A DNA stretch of 64,000 nucleotides, taken from positions 88,222,186 through 88,286,185 of the forward strand of contig OU342630.1 of assembly GCA_910589415.1 (NCBI GenBank). Reading direction: 5' to 3'. Shown here piece after piece: positions 30,326 to 42,907 of the stretch (within the stretch, counting starts at the first letter, position 1; every line of letters starts with the position of its first letter). This DNA is from Malachius bipustulatus. Lineage: Eukaryota; Arthropoda; Insecta; Coleoptera; Melyridae. The notes under the pieces were generated by a model. The model saw nothing but the letters and a program-made list of their open reading frames with translations. It did no database searches and was not told the DNA's origin. Made by a program: the position numbers and the translations under genes.

Positions 30326-32399
30326 GTCGTGTTTTTTAAATTTTAGCTCGGAGTTTTCTGCTGCTTTCGCATTTATCGTTTATTTTGGTACCAAACGTTC
30401 GATTACACGTTATTGTGCATTTTTAGGATCTTTCTATTTACTACATTACACATTACCCCTACTTAGTGTATACTTAAATATTCTTTTACAATTTTTAAGC
30501 GGCATTACAAATACCCATATTTATGTATCTTTATTTTGATAAAGTTGTAAATATTTTTACTGTTCCTAAAGTCATTACAGGATTCACTGAATACTATACT
30601 TATTACTTATTAGAAGTCCCATAAAATGAATAACAATGCGTGTCAAGTGTGTAAGTACCAAAAGTTTATTCTCTTTATAGTCTATACCTTAAAGACTCTA
30701 AGAACATACTTTTTATCTTTTGAAGGAATATATTGATTGTCTTTTATTACTGACCATATCACTGCTTGGACTTTATTGATAGTCGTAAACGAGGATGATT
30801 TAGGAACTATAAATCATTCTGACTTGATTAGATACTATTTGTCAATTCAGTTACCAAATATGAGAATTGATGTGACGGTTTCATGGTCTGTTGAGGATTA
30901 TTTAAATTTTTTAATTTTAAATTACTTAGGTGGGGCCTGGGTGTAGAAAATCAAGAATGGAGGCTGAGAATAGATACTTTATGTACACCTATGTAATTGA
31001 TTTTTAATTTATTTTGTTAAAAGTGATATATAAAAATTTAAAAACGAATACCTATACATATTATAGCAGTAGAAAATCAAAGTTTTCAAGTTATCTCATT
31101 TCCCTGATGAATCAAGAAATACTTCTGTCAAAATCTGCTGAATTTTATTTCAAAATTAAAATTTTGAGTCATCTTTTTCAGAGATTATAATACGTGTCTC
31201 TATCAACAGGCAGTGATATAATAAATTGGTAATAAATAGCAACGTATACATAGAAGCGTACAATTGTATGAAAAAAAGGCATGCACATATTAATTCATGG
31301 AATTAGGGCTAAGTACTAATGCGTATGCCGTTTTTTCATCAGATCTACGTTAGAAACCTTGAACGTATTACTGTACAAGTGTCACAAATTTTCCTTATGA
31401 GGGGTATCCACGTTATTTAAAAACAGAACAAATTAAATTTCAAAAATTTCAAATATAATACCCCTAAGGCTTTGGGGCTGCACCGTTAATACAACTTTAC
31501 TTTCAACTTCAACCCCCAAATAATCCATCCCCTACTTGTTTTTTACAAATTACAAAATTACACCCCTATAGTTTTTTTTTTCTCGCCAGGATTACTGACT
31601 TCGTGTGAATACAATGACGTGCGATTTTTTTTAAATCTAAGCATATCCAGCTGGTCAGAAACAATAAATTATCTTAAAAGAACACAGTAGTTAGCAAATA
31701 GTAAAAAAAAAAAACACAACTAAAGGTCGTTTCAAAATAAATTTTTGGATCAGACTTGTTTTTGGCTTCGTTGAGTGAATAATTACGAGTGATTTATATG
31801 TTCGAGATTTTTTTTAATCGCCCTGTGATTTTTAATATTCTCATTGGAACTTAAATTACATCTTGATGATTCTATAGAGCGACTCATTCAAAATTATGTT
31901 CTATTCTTATTTCTCTGATTTACGCTTCTGAATTTTTAGAATAGGTGCTTTAAGTAATGAAGTATGATTTAAATCTGCGTTGAATATGGAAGCGTAGGTA
32001 CTTTACCTGCTTTTAGTTAATAAGATACTCTCTTCAAAACATATCACGATTTGTATGATTGCTCCAGGGATATTCGTGAAGGTGTATTATTTAATTACGG
32101 ATGTACTTTGCATTCTTGACCACTGATATTTCACATACTTGAAGGAAGTAGGGTATAACCTAACCTATGTAGACCGAATGAATCCAACAGAAAAAAATAT
32201 CAATTATTCTTTTTTTATTTAAAATCTAGTAGGTACCTAGAAGATAATAATATAATTGGAAATTATGTTAATTTAAAACAGCTTGTTTAATAGCCGCTGC
32301 CACTTCTTTTGAGTACTTTAGGTTCTGTTTTTTGATAGATTAGAAGTCATTCTACTAGTCGTAGTTATCAAAATATGCAAAAATATAAATTAATCAGTA
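30326..32399. other. No recognisable feature
   Basis: About 2 kb of AT-rich sequence. The frames at 30324-30539 and 30737-30946 have no family resemblance. No repeat boundaries are found. Confidence 0.45.
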
Positions 32400-33019
32400 T
32401 ACAGGGTGTTTCATTTTTTAACACTTTTATTTTAGGAGGTAATAGAGAATCGCAAAATAAATGTGATTTCGCCACAAAATATTTTTCCAAAAGACATAAT
32501 AACGGAGGTATAGAAGTCTTCAAAGTTGAAGTATGAAAATTAAATTCCAGGGATAATTGTATGGGGCCATTTTGAGCGATGTTGTTCAAATTTGGTACAC
32601 ACAGTTATGAGATAGATAGGTAAGGTACCTATTATTTATTGGTAATAACTTTTACCATTATATTTGGTAACATGTTTGGTAACAACACGATTTGCCACAT
32701 TTGACCGCTTCATATTCACGCCTCATCTGGATATTTTTCACAAATAATCATATTTTTTAGTTTATACGTTCTAATTAAAAAAAAAAAAAATTGAAAAATC
32801 TTGATATTAGGTATCGTTTCCAAGCTATTAGAGGTTCTACATTTTTCTGAATCTGCAAACTGTAAATAATTTTGATTATTCAAATTTAGTATGTCGAAAA
32901 AAACAAAAATTGAAGAACAAAATGCCTTTCTGAAAAATATTTTGTGAGAAAAGCCCACTTATTTTGCGATTCTCTATCGTCTCCTAAAATGACACTGATA
33001 AAAAGTGAAACAACCTGTA
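32400..33019. mobile_element. 620-bp TACAGGGTG-type inverted-repeat element
   Basis: TACAGGGTGTTTCATTTTTT at 32400, then TTTTAGGAGGTAATAGAGAA and TCGCAAAATAAATG, are mirrored by TTATTTTGCGATTCTCTATC, GTCTCCTAAAATGAC and AAGTGAAACAACCTGTA ending at 33019. Arms are about 95 bp. The interior is non-coding and includes GGTAA repeats near 32640-32690. Confidence 0.75.
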
Positions 33020-33695
33020 GATAGAAACGCAGAATTAGCATTGTGTGAAATTAAAATAAAATAATTTATTTAAAACGAAAAGCTGTTTAGCTAGACGAAC
33101 TATACTTAGTATCTTGAAGGGTAATTCTGCATAACATTTTGTAACTTCAAATTCGTGTTTTTAGTCTCTATAGTTACCCAGCTACTGACCTGCCAATATT
33201 TACTTTCCCACATTCGATATGTAAAAGTCTTGCTTCTCATTATAATCGCCTTACTTCAACTTCACAAATTCAAATTAATGGAAAGCTGACTATACCAACC
33301 CCTAAAATGGGACTCGAGTCGAACTGGACTATTATTTACTTGATAAATGGCTAAGTAACGGTTACAAACAGCATTTGGGGCTATTTTTGTTGGAACATCT
33401 AATAAGAGATTTATACTTCACGAAAGTTGATTTGGTCATTTTAGACTCCAAAATGAGGGTATCAGTAATATTCCATACTCGAATTGGTACTGCACCCTGT
33501 AAATAAGAAACTATAGTGGCAGGCAAAATTTGACAATACCAATGGGCAAATATCAAGGAGGATGAACAATGCTCATTATCCTTGGCAAACACCCTGCACA
33601 GCTATTCATTTCTCTCTATTATAAGTATTTCTCTATTCACCTGTTGTCTTTCTTATTGTAAACATGAGCTCTTTCAGCAATAAAAAAAATCGGGG
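33020..33695. other. No gene; isolated CACCCTGTA end near 33494
   Basis: GCACCCTGTAAATAAG near 33493 and AACACCCTGCACAG near 33590 look like two same-direction transposon ends. Their partners are not found. Confidence 0.4.
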
Positions 33696-33838
33696 TGTGT
33701 TTGCTGTATCGTGGGATGCACATCGCACGCGCACGAAATCCTAAACTGAGTTTTTACGGCTTTCCGTCTAAGTCGTGGGAAATAGATGGACGAAAAAATT
33801 GGATTGTTGCAGTACGTCGAATCACGAATATCCTCAAT
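33696..33838 (+). pseudogene. Broken THAP-like zinc-finger exon
   Basis: One frame reads CVCCIVGCTSHA (from 33696), and after a one-base shift the next frame reads RNPKLSFYGFPSK, then GRKNWIVAVRR. THAP domains are C2CH zinc fingers that bind DNA. Their N-terminal half has the pattern C-x4-C, then SFHxFP, then W-x-x-AVRR; here CCIVGC, LSFYGFP and WIVAVRR match in order and spacing. The C-terminal half (a C-x2-H with flanking residues) is not found in the same stretch; it could lie in a later exon after a weak AATGTAACC donor and the TATTTCAG acceptor near 33959. The frameshift, if not a sequencing error, makes it a relic of a host gene or of a THAP-carrying transposon such as a P element. Confidence 0.5.
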
Positions 33839-35530
33839 GTAACCATTTGTAACTCCTTAATCTTTCTTTGGATTACAAATTAAAGTAATAAATATAAGAC
33901 ATTTAACTAAAACTAATAAATACTAATATTGCTATAACATTTTTCGAGCTGTATTTCAGGCGGACGGTTCCAAATCATAAGCAAATCAGTTTTTGGCAGG
34001 AATTTTCTTCGCTGTACTCTTCGATTTACATCTTACATCAAGACGAACAAAAAAATCGAAAACTTGCGTAATAAGAGTCATGGGAAAAATAAGAGGCGAG
34101 GAAATATGTGAACGTATTATGTTGATAAGAAAAATTTTATCACCTGAACTATACGGTAATATGTATTTTGACTTTTAACAGTGCTTTGTACACCACTCGG
34201 TGCAACAGGAATCTTTCTAAGAACGGTTCCTTGAAGAAAAGTACCATCAAAATGTCTTTCTTCTGTACCTAACATCGCTCTCATGTGAAAGTTTATCATA
34301 TGTGATTTCGCTCTTCTCTCAATGACTTACAACAAAGGAAATCGAGACTGACTGCTTAGAAATGACTTTTGGTAAATGCAGTCATAGTGAATTCAAAAAA
34401 CTCTTTAAATACACTGCCAAGCAATTTAAAAACATGTTTTATTTTATGGAAACGAGCTATCAGGAATTAGGTAACAATGGTTAGGTAATGTTGCCCATTG
34501 ATATTGCGGAAAAAAATCCACGACGCAGCGTGCGCTCCGCGTAGAGCCGATACTTACTTAGCTTATTATTTACAGGCGGCCTAAACTTGAAGTTGGATTT
34601 ATATTTTCTTAGTATCCAAGTAAAAAAAATCAAACGGGATTTGTATAGGGTTCGATCACCTGATCGCAGAACGATAACAGGCGATAAAATCAGCTAGGCC
34701 ACCAGTGGGTGTATCACACGAGTACCTACCTAGCCCACTTGTAGGATACCTGCAATATCGTATCTATAATAATAATACCTGTTTAACTTCAAATTTGAAA
34801 TATTAATATTTATATTTTCACAACACGGTTATCAAAAAAATGCATGTTTGTAAGTTTTCGCTTCCTCGAGAATTATTGTCCTATGACTCGGGCGCTCATG
34901 ACAAGTCATAGCCATGCTATGACTATAATATGTGTCTAGATAAGAAGATGAATGAATGACAGTGACACTAAATAGGCTTTTTTTTCTTCTCTGCTGTATC
35001 GTGTGATTTATATCAGTGTATCGATTAATCGACTCTTTAATAGGGAAGTTGCTTTAGCGTTTTGAAATGTTTTCAATAAAGGTGCGTGCGTCCATATACC
35101 GGGTGGCTGATCATACCTCGCTGTACATAGGACATTGCCTAATAATACAAAATAGTTTCTATGTAAACGAAATTATGTGTTGCCTATTGCCAAAGTATTC
35201 TGACGTATTGTTGTTTATAATACCGACACCTATGTAACGATAGATATACCATTCTGTTGGCTTCATATTTGTTTTTGCAAAATCATAACGTGGGTGACTG
35301 TAAAACTTATTTAAAACTTATTAAAAAAATTCTACTAATATGTTGTTCCCAAAACGTAGTTAAACATGTTTATATGATCAGTAACTCGCGCACTCGAAGC
35401 ATGCTATGATAAACTTCACTGTATATTATTCGTAAATTTTCTTACCGCAGGGCTTTAAGTTCTTTTTTCCAAATATATGACCATGTTTATAGAAATAAAA
35501 TTGGCAATACCTACTGCACTGGATACCCTT
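33839..35530. other. No recognisable feature
   Basis: The region may include further exons of the THAP-like relic, but none is identified. Short ATG frames near 33993-34299 on both strands show no known domain. Confidence 0.4.
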
Positions 35531-35857
35531 TTTTTAGGAAGAAAAATAATTTTCCTACAACCACTATTATACAAAGTATCACTTTGCTCATCGTTATTTG
35601 TACGCAAACTATAAGATTTCTCACGTTTATAAAAGTGTGCGGGAAAGTGACATAAAGCATATTATCCAAAGTTCATTACCGTACAGTTTTGCAGTTATGA
35701 CAGTGACGTTGACGTATAAATAGTATAAATAGTATAAATAGCGATCAATAGTCCAAACTTCAGAGTAAACACTATGTGAGATTTATTAGATTTACAAAAT
35801 AGACAACATTCGATGTCAACAATAGTGATGGGTAACAGTCGCTTTTGAAGCAGTATT
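35531..35857 (-). repeat. Dispersed repeat, inverted relative to 59671-59935
   Basis: In reverse complement this matches 59671-59935 block by block: CAAAAGCGACTGTTACCCAT, ATCACTATTGTTG, CATCGAATGTT, CATAGTGTTTACTCTG, ACTATTGATCGCTA, CATAACTGCAAAACTGTACG, and GTATAATAGTGGTTGTAGGA. A 10-bp unit (ATAGTATAAA) is repeated about three times at 35716-35745 only in this copy. The family is unassigned. Confidence 0.7.
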
Positions 35858-37118
35858 TACTTTTACTATTAAATCACATTCATATTTTTTGATTGAATAA
35901 CAAACAGATAAAACGGTATCGGTAATATATATCGTAATCGTACAACTCTTATACAGGGTGTGTTTTTTTCAATGTTTAGTACAGGGATCTCGTAAACTAC
36001 TGCAGTTAGAGGAACGGTTAAACGGCGAAAGTAGTGCAGTTTTATGAGCTTAATTCGAAACAGCTTTTGTTCTTTTAAAAATCTCCATGGGTTGCTAGAT
36101 ATTTAACATAAAGTAAATTCCAGGAATTTCTTTATACTGAGATAGCAGTCTTTATTTATACTTTCATAAATTGAAAACGGACACGATTAAAATCAAATCA
36201 GAAATTAACTACACAAAGCTATGTTGTACTGTTGTAGCATTTGATAGTAAATTCTAATCGATCAGTGCGCAGAAAATATCTGAAACTCGTTTAGCTAACA
36301 GCATGTTTCGCTCTCTTTGCTTCAATTGATTTTTTGTAACTTTCAATCATTTAACAAACTTCGCGTTACCTAACTGGAACATATATCCGAAGAAGATGCC
36401 TTTATCGATTCAAGAAACGTAAAATTAGTTTTTGAAACTTCACCTTATTTCACCATATCCCAAAACAATAATTAAATTATATGACAATATACCAAAGTAT
36501 TAACTTATTAAATGGATTAATTGGTTAGATAACTGGATATTGTGACAATTGGAGACAGTTTGAAAGTGTATAAATGTTAGACTCAGTTTACGACTTTAGA
36601 AACCAAAATTTTAATTTTGCAGTTTTACAGGTTCAATCTAAGAGATGAAATTTTTTCCAAGGCCTGCCTAAATTAAGTTTTTTCTTACACGATAGAAGGT
36701 TATATTATGCACGTCTCACCTCACCCTGTATAAACTCTTAACTAAATCAAATAATTCACAATGTTGATTGAACGAATGGATAAATTTATTATTATGAATA
36801 TGATTATTATGGAACATGAAGTATTTATTTGAAATCGTGTCAATTAATAATTGCCTAGCCAATTGGTCATTATTTCTCTTTGATGTTTGTAAATCGAATG
36901 TTTGATTTAGTTTACGATAATTATGGTAGGTAATTAAAGAAAAACGTTTTGATTTATCAGATTTACTGATTGTTTCTTTTAACATAATAATTTTTATTTA
37001 CACACCAATTAAAAAAAAAATTAAATCTATAAAACTTCACGACCACAAGACAACAATAAGGTTAATAAACTGGTAAATAAATCTTTGAATCCTAACCAGG
37101 AAGCAGCTTTACCATCGA
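35858..37118. other. Repeat ends without partners, no gene
   Basis: TACAGGGTGTGTTTTTTTC at 35952 and CTCACCTCACCCTGTA ending at 36730 are TACAGGGTG-type ends, but their subterminal sequences do not mirror each other. The half MITE at 36612-36705 (see 19361-19509) lies just before the second. Confidence 0.5.
36612..36705. repeat. Half copy of the 149-bp palindromic MITE
   Basis: It keeps the loop TTTGCAGTTTTACAGG and the right arm TTTTTTCCAAGGCCTGCC, TAAATTAAG, TTACACGATAGA. The left arm is missing. Confidence 0.6.
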
Positions 37119-39220
37119 CCCTAGTAGAAATAAATATTGGCTAGAAATTGGCTAAATATTGGTACTATATTGATCGGTTGGGCCAATATTACCAATCCCT
37201 ATACTATATTGGCAATTCAATATTGGTGCTATATGTCTTCTCTAGATATATATAACGTATATTGGCAAATCAATCTTGTCCCAATATTGATTTTGCAACA
37301 TCTAAACTCGCTATTATTGGTGTAATATTGGACCAATATTATTTTTGAATTCTATTCAATATTCCTCATTTCTTAACGATTATTACTTTTGCTTATAGGT
37401 ATGTATACCTATATGTGGGCCAGATATAATCTTTAAATTTTTTTCAACAAAAATTTGACATGAAGGCATTTTTGCTATTAAATAATGCCATTAAAAAATA
37501 GACGAAGTTTATTTTTATTAATATAGGTAGGTATTCATAGTCAAAAGTTGAAACTTGGAAACTTTAAAATACGTGTCCTACTATTTTTGTCGTCTTCAAA
37601 ATTTTTAGTTCATAATTTTAGAGTTCAATAATATGAAATTCCATCCTGCCGATCTTCCTTTGTTATACCATACCATACCAGGTTCCATCATCTTATTTCT
37701 TTCTTCTTTGTTCTTTGCCGTTGCATCTTGCATCTTGCATCCTTCTCACTTCTTCTTCCCTTACATCCTTATAAGATCAACTCAACATCGGGTAATCTGT
37801 TTCAGTATGCATCATAATATTCATATTTCAGTCTCAGTTCACTGTTCAGTCGATCAGTATCAGTTACGTTACGACTCAGACTTCTTGTGTTACTGTGATA
37901 CTGTGTTATAATATTTTTGTTAACTACTAGAGAGCAAATTCTAATAAGAATCCAGTGCCAATTGGAAATACCTAAGTAAGTATTTATTTTAATTATTCTA
38001 TTATTAATAATGGTCGAGTTACGTGAGTTCATGGGTTTGGTTTTCATGAGTTCAATGCATTTCTACATTTTTTTATATAAAGTCGTAGGTAACTTTAGAG
38101 ATTGCAAAAATGTTTATTACAGTTAATATTAGAAAAAGTTGCTACATAAAAACCATGCCCCTGGACTATTTTTCTAAACGCATCAGGCAGTGCAGCATGT
38201 TGTCACCTTGCCACATTGCAGCACGTCGTCCCTTGTTAACTGATAACCAAACATGTCGGTGCTAACTTTATACTTAGGTACGCTCAAAATTATTGATAAA
38301 TGAATGTTTTCTTTTTTCAAGCTGTTGGTCCTATCTCTTGTTATATTTTCTGAAGCGTTGATGACACTTTTTGACATCTTATTTAACTTCAAGTTTTATA
38401 TTTTAATCTATAATTTTTACAATAAATTTTAGATATGTATTTATAATATTAAATTTATCAAACAATTTTATAAAAAATTATACAGTGTCCGCCAAAAAGC
38501 TCGAACCATATGGGAAAACGTACCATAAGTAGGCATTTTTTTTATATTATGTCCTGAATTAATGCATGTGATATTCTTTCAGAAGTTAAGTTTCAAGATG
38601 CAACCGAGGCGAACATTTTTAAGTCAGTGGGAGTTAGCTTGGCTTTTCTACTGCTGGCGATCGAGAAGGTGGACGGAGAGAAAGAGTGTTAAAGAGGGCC
38701 CACCCTGAAGAAAATGTCTAGTTTTTGTAAATAGTGTCTACATTTTGGAATGATTTTTTTACAATAATTACAATGTACTTATAACTTAGGTATGCTAAAT
38801 TTATTAACGATTAAAGCGCATCATTTTATACGCAGTATTTTGTTTTTATTAGTCTATAATGTTGATTATCTGGGGGGGATCTTATCCAAAATTGGCAGTA
38901 AAATATGTATCCAATATTAAAGTCCTATAATTATCCAATATTGGCAATACAATATGTGTCCAATATTATAGTCCTGTAGTTATCCAATATTGACAGTACA
39001 ATATGTATCCAATATTAAAAATCCTATAATTATCCAATATTGGCAGTACAATATGTATCCAATATTGGTTTGAAAAATTGGCCCAATATTGCAAAACAAT
39101 ATTGGCTAATTATTGTAAAATGTTAACACTTCGATATTGGCCCAATATAGGTAATCAATATTTAACCAATATCGACCAATATTCAGCCAATATAGCACCA
39201 ATATATTTTTTCTACTGGGG
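37119..39220. mobile_element. 2.1-kb element with CCC(T/C)AGTAGAAA ends and dense CCAATATTGG sites
   Basis: CCCTAGTAGAAA at 37119-37130 is mirrored by TTTCTACTGGGG at 39209-39220. Zones of about 230 bp next to the left end and about 345 bp next to the right end are packed with variants of the palindrome CCAATATTGG (ATTGGCCAATAT, GGCAATTCAATATTGG and similar). The interior (about 37360-38870) has no transposase; its open frames are not recognised. A TACAGTGTCCGCC end near 38481 marks a separate half element inside. The architecture parallels the CCCAGGCAGCAA element at 21696-22756. Confidence 0.7.
38882..39067. repeat. 49-bp tandem repeat, nearly four units
   Basis: Units start TTATCCAATATTGGCAGTAC and continue with AATATGTATCCAATATTA and a CCTATAA-like end. 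About 3.8 units with small changes lie inside the right subterminal zone of the 37119-39220 element, so the array amplifies its candidate transposase-binding sites. Confidence 0.85.
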
Positions 39221-40441
39221 GAGTAACGTTTTGGGAGCAGATTTCTTCACGTTGCTTCTGTTACATGCATTTATATTTGAACTGGAGTGCAGTTCCTCTA
39301 TAAAAATTATCCTCCCCACGATTTACAAAGTATTTTTGAAAAATTAACTGAAGTGTAATATTTTTTTCAATTAAATCTCCCCTTGTGAGAAACAAGTTTC
39401 GTGTTGCCGTATCTCTTTCTAAAGAATATAAATTGTCTTATCAAATTCATTCAAAAGAAAGTTTGTATTACCATCTATATTTTGGTTTTAAAAATGTTGG
39501 GAAGGCTATCTTAGTCAGTTAATGAAAATTAAATTATTTTTGAATTCATAAATTTTCAATTTATTTATTATTTCCTGAACACGGTTGCCATCCAGGGTCA
39601 ACGTTTTTCGATTGCTCAATGAAAATATTATTTCACCTCAATGATGTGGTTAATGTAAAAGATGCAATTTGAACGCCGATAAATTAGTTTCCTGAAGGTA
39701 ATCTATATAAAAAATGGTTTCGGTGCTACAGAAAGTTGATTTACAGGTCGCAAGCTGCGCCAAAGTGTGAACACCCACTGATCTTTATTACCACTAAAGG
39801 CACTGTAAAATAACCACGTAGAGTAGGTAGGTGATATATGGTGCCAGAGAGTGAAGACATCAACATTTTCTGATTGTGTATGTACCTCTTTCATAAAGTA
39901 TGTAATTCAAATAACTGAGTCAGTTTTTGTCCTTTTCTCTGATGATATCGGCAATCACTGTTATTTGTTATTTGCATTGCAATCAAAGATAAAATCGAGG
40001 CATTGGGAATGATGACCGTGAAGCCTTGATATTTTCAACATATAGTGACATAAATGTCAGAGTTTGTGTACCTTACAGCAACTTATTCCTTGCACTACTT
40101 TGATTCAATTCATAAACAATATTGAACAACGGTCTTATAGATTGAAGAGGGAATCCAATAAGAGCGATTTATGTAACCTGCTATGAAATGCATCATTGGA
40201 ACGAGTTGAATGTTCACGAGAACGAACGAAGCGAGTGAGGTCTGGCAAAATGACACGAGTTTACGAGATATACAAAAAAGCATAAGTAAATACAAAACGT
40301 GTTTCATACAAGATCCTTCTAAAATGTATCACTTTATTTTAGGTTAATTTTCAGGTAACGTACCTAATCATACTATCTTCCTTGATGAATAATATTTTAC
40401 AAGCTGCCATGCTGTGCTGTATATTTTATTGTCTGGTTCTA
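39221..40441. other. No recognisable feature
   Basis: AT-rich sequence; no gene or repeat end identified. Confidence 0.45.
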
Positions 40442-41114
40442 TACAGGGTGTTAATGAATAGTTGTTACAAACTTGCAGGGCATGTATGTAGATGCAAAAA
40501 TAGGCTAAAAATTTCCTGTAGAAATGGGTCGTTGGAGCTTTAGTTTTCGAGATAAGGGGGGGGATGTTAAAGTTTTTTGAAAAATTTAATATTTTTTTAA
40601 TATCTACAAACTGGCTGATCAGAATAACTCCAAGTTTTTAACAGTTGTACTAATTGAAGTACATGATTTGATACTCCCAGCAAAAAATTTTAATCCGTTG
40701 GCGGAGATCTAGGCATTTCGCCACCTTTTATGATCTTTTTTTATGACAGTATGACATCTTTGGTAGATACCTCGTGTTGCCTAGAGGAGAAAATTAACCT
40801 TACGTTTTTGTCGTAGGTCGCACTGTTTCCAAGGTATTTCAAAATATACGAACCCGTACAATGTAAAATATCATAAAAATCAATGCTAATGAGTCTTTAC
40901 AGAAATTAATCATTTTTTTGATCGTTATTGAAACGTGCTGGGAGTACAAAAAACTTACATGGCTTCTTACATTGTGGAATATCCTGAAAACAGTGCTAAT
41001 ATACCTAGATCTCCGCCACTGGGTTGAAGAATTTTTAATCTGGAGTATCAAATCATGTACTTCAATCAGTGCACGCCGTTCAAGTTTGTAACACCTATTC
41101 ATTAACATCCTGTA
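40442..41114. mobile_element. 673-bp TACAGGGTG-type inverted-repeat element
   Basis: TACAGGGTGTTAATGAATAG at 40442 is mirrored by TATTCATTAACATCCTGTA ending at 41114. Inner mirrored blocks are GAAGTACATGATTTGATACT / AGTATCAAATCATGTACTTC and GGCGGAGATCTAGGCA / TAGATCTCCGCC. The left arm carries about 115 extra bases including a poly-G run. TA flanks both ends. No coding capacity is seen. Confidence 0.78.
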
Positions 41115-41149
41115 TACGTACAGATACCGTGTGTTTTTCGAAAGCTTTT

Positions 41150-41671
41150 ACCTAACTTTTTTTCCGATTTAATCTTAAGTTCTGAAATTTCCATGGGGTA
41201 TTTAGGACTACTTTTAACCTTTGCACCTATGTAGACCTGACTGAACTTCCTGAAGTAACCGGAAGTGACATCAACTTCTGATTTTAAAATGGAACACCCT
41301 GAATATTTGATTGTCTGAGAAAATGTAATACTTAATAATGTTGTTTATAGTTCAAGTTTGTACCGAGTGATTTACGAGTTATAAACAAATGAAAATCGAC
41401 ATTTTTTAATTTAATTTTTGAAACGGTTTATATTGAAAATGACTCAATTTTTTGAAAATGGAAAATGGCGATTTTCATATGTTTATAACTCCTAAATCAC
41501 AGGAAAATGTATGAATATACAGGCTGTTCTATTTAAAAATCAAAAGTAGATGTCACTTCCGGTTACATTCGTGTGTGCAGTCAGGTCTATAGGTGCAAAG
41601 GATGTCAAAAGTAGTAGAAATATCCCATGGAAGTTGCAGAGCTTAAGATGAAAGTGGAAAGAAGTTATAGG
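41150..41671. mobile_element. Palindromic element of the TTATAACTC/ACCGGAAGT type, copy 5 (core deleted)
   Basis: The left arm (CCTAACTTTTTTTCCGATTT, TTTCCATGGGGTATTTA, TTGCACCTATGTAGACCTGA) is mirrored by TCAGGTCTATAGGTGCAAAG, ATATCCCATGGAAGTTGC and TGGAAAGAAGTTATAGG. Inside are ACTTCCTGAAGTAACCGGAA (41245-41264), GGAACACCCTGAATA, and GAGTTATAAACAAATGAAAA. Copies 3 and 4 have the same order, but the central GTTTACATGTCCC section is missing. The right ACTTCCGGTTAC (41555-41566) is cut short. The outer unit again differs from those of copies 3 and 4. Confidence 0.75.
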
Positions 41672-42907
41672 CTGGGTTGGTTTTTGAACATTTTTATGCG
41701 GCTTTTATGTCTTAAATAATATTAGTGGCAATATTTTGGAAGTTGAATATTATTTAGTAATTATTATTGTAAAATTAAAACTTTGCCTTATGTAACTTTA
41801 TTAATAAATACAGGAACAGGAACACGTGTGAGGGTTTAACGGGGAAAGCGAAATAGAACGCCACTGGCGCTCTGGGCGATATAAAATTAGTCAGCTAATG
41901 ACATAATAGAGTTATCTTCATCTAGTCCGTTACTTTGGCAAATATGGCACTTAATCCTGCACCAGATCCTGCAAGTAGTCGGTATATTAGATAGCGGTGA
42001 CAGCGGAGTGGTGAATTCCTGCCACGTCCTCTCCCGGAGATTCAATCTGTCGTAGGTTGGTTGTACCTCATTAGCTGCCCTCCGCAGCAGAGTTTATTTT
42101 TGCTGAGAAAGTCAATCTCGAAGTCACATAACAAGAAATGCAAGCAATATAAAATATCAGTATCGCACATTCTGCTCCACTGAATCGTTCTCTCTTGTTA
42201 TAATTTAATACAATTCGTTTTATTTGTCAAGGAATCGCAAAGTCGCCTCCTTTTTCTGGCAAGTTCCATTTATTATGATTTTAAATTGATCTTCCTCGAC
42301 TTAATTATTATTGTGACGCTACCTCGTCGCACGTTTTTCTTATAAATGCAATGCCAGCAGCCATTTTTTGTATTATAACATGTATCGAATAAACTGATGA
42401 CCGCGGTTGCTTTAGTTTTGATTTTCTCACCAGCTATGTTTTTTTGGGCTCTGAACACAAATTTTAAGTTTTTTTTAAACTTTGTTTTTTTTCACTTTTT
42501 GCCTAAATTTTTACACTTTTTTCAGTTTTGCCTTCATCACAGAAAGGAAGTGTTTTTTCGAAGTCCATTTCACACAAAAACAGACAAAGAAGACAAAAGT
42601 GAAATTCGCCGTTTTCGCGGAAATCACCCTATCAGCAAAACCTATCCCTCTCCACACTATTCACCATCACAGCAAAACTTTCCAAAACCCCATGCAATAT
42701 GGGAATATATTTTTTTTGGCGCGCTCTACCGGTGGAACGGCTAGTCTTAAAAAAACTTTATTTTTGAGAAATGTAGGAAAAAGTGTTTACTTTCTGAAAT
42801 TCAGACCAAAAACTGAAAAAAGTGCAAAAATTTGTCCAAAAAGTGCAATGTTCAGGAATTTTACATGAAAAAGGGGAAACTCAAAAGTTAATTATTGACG
42901 GCAGGAA
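41672..42907. other. No recognisable feature
   Basis: The two overlapping frames of 115 and 128 codons at 42397-42868 are low-complexity and match no family. No transposon ends are found. Confidence 0.45.

Noticed and set aside
35952..36730. A complete TACAGGGTG element between these two ends
   Set aside because: The subterminal sequences (GTGTTTTTTTC versus GAGGTGAGACG) do not mirror, so the ends belong to different elements.
42397..42868. Frames of 115 and 128 codons overlapping in two frames
   Set aside because: Low-complexity Phe/Lys/His-rich peptides without a domain; no splice or start context of note.
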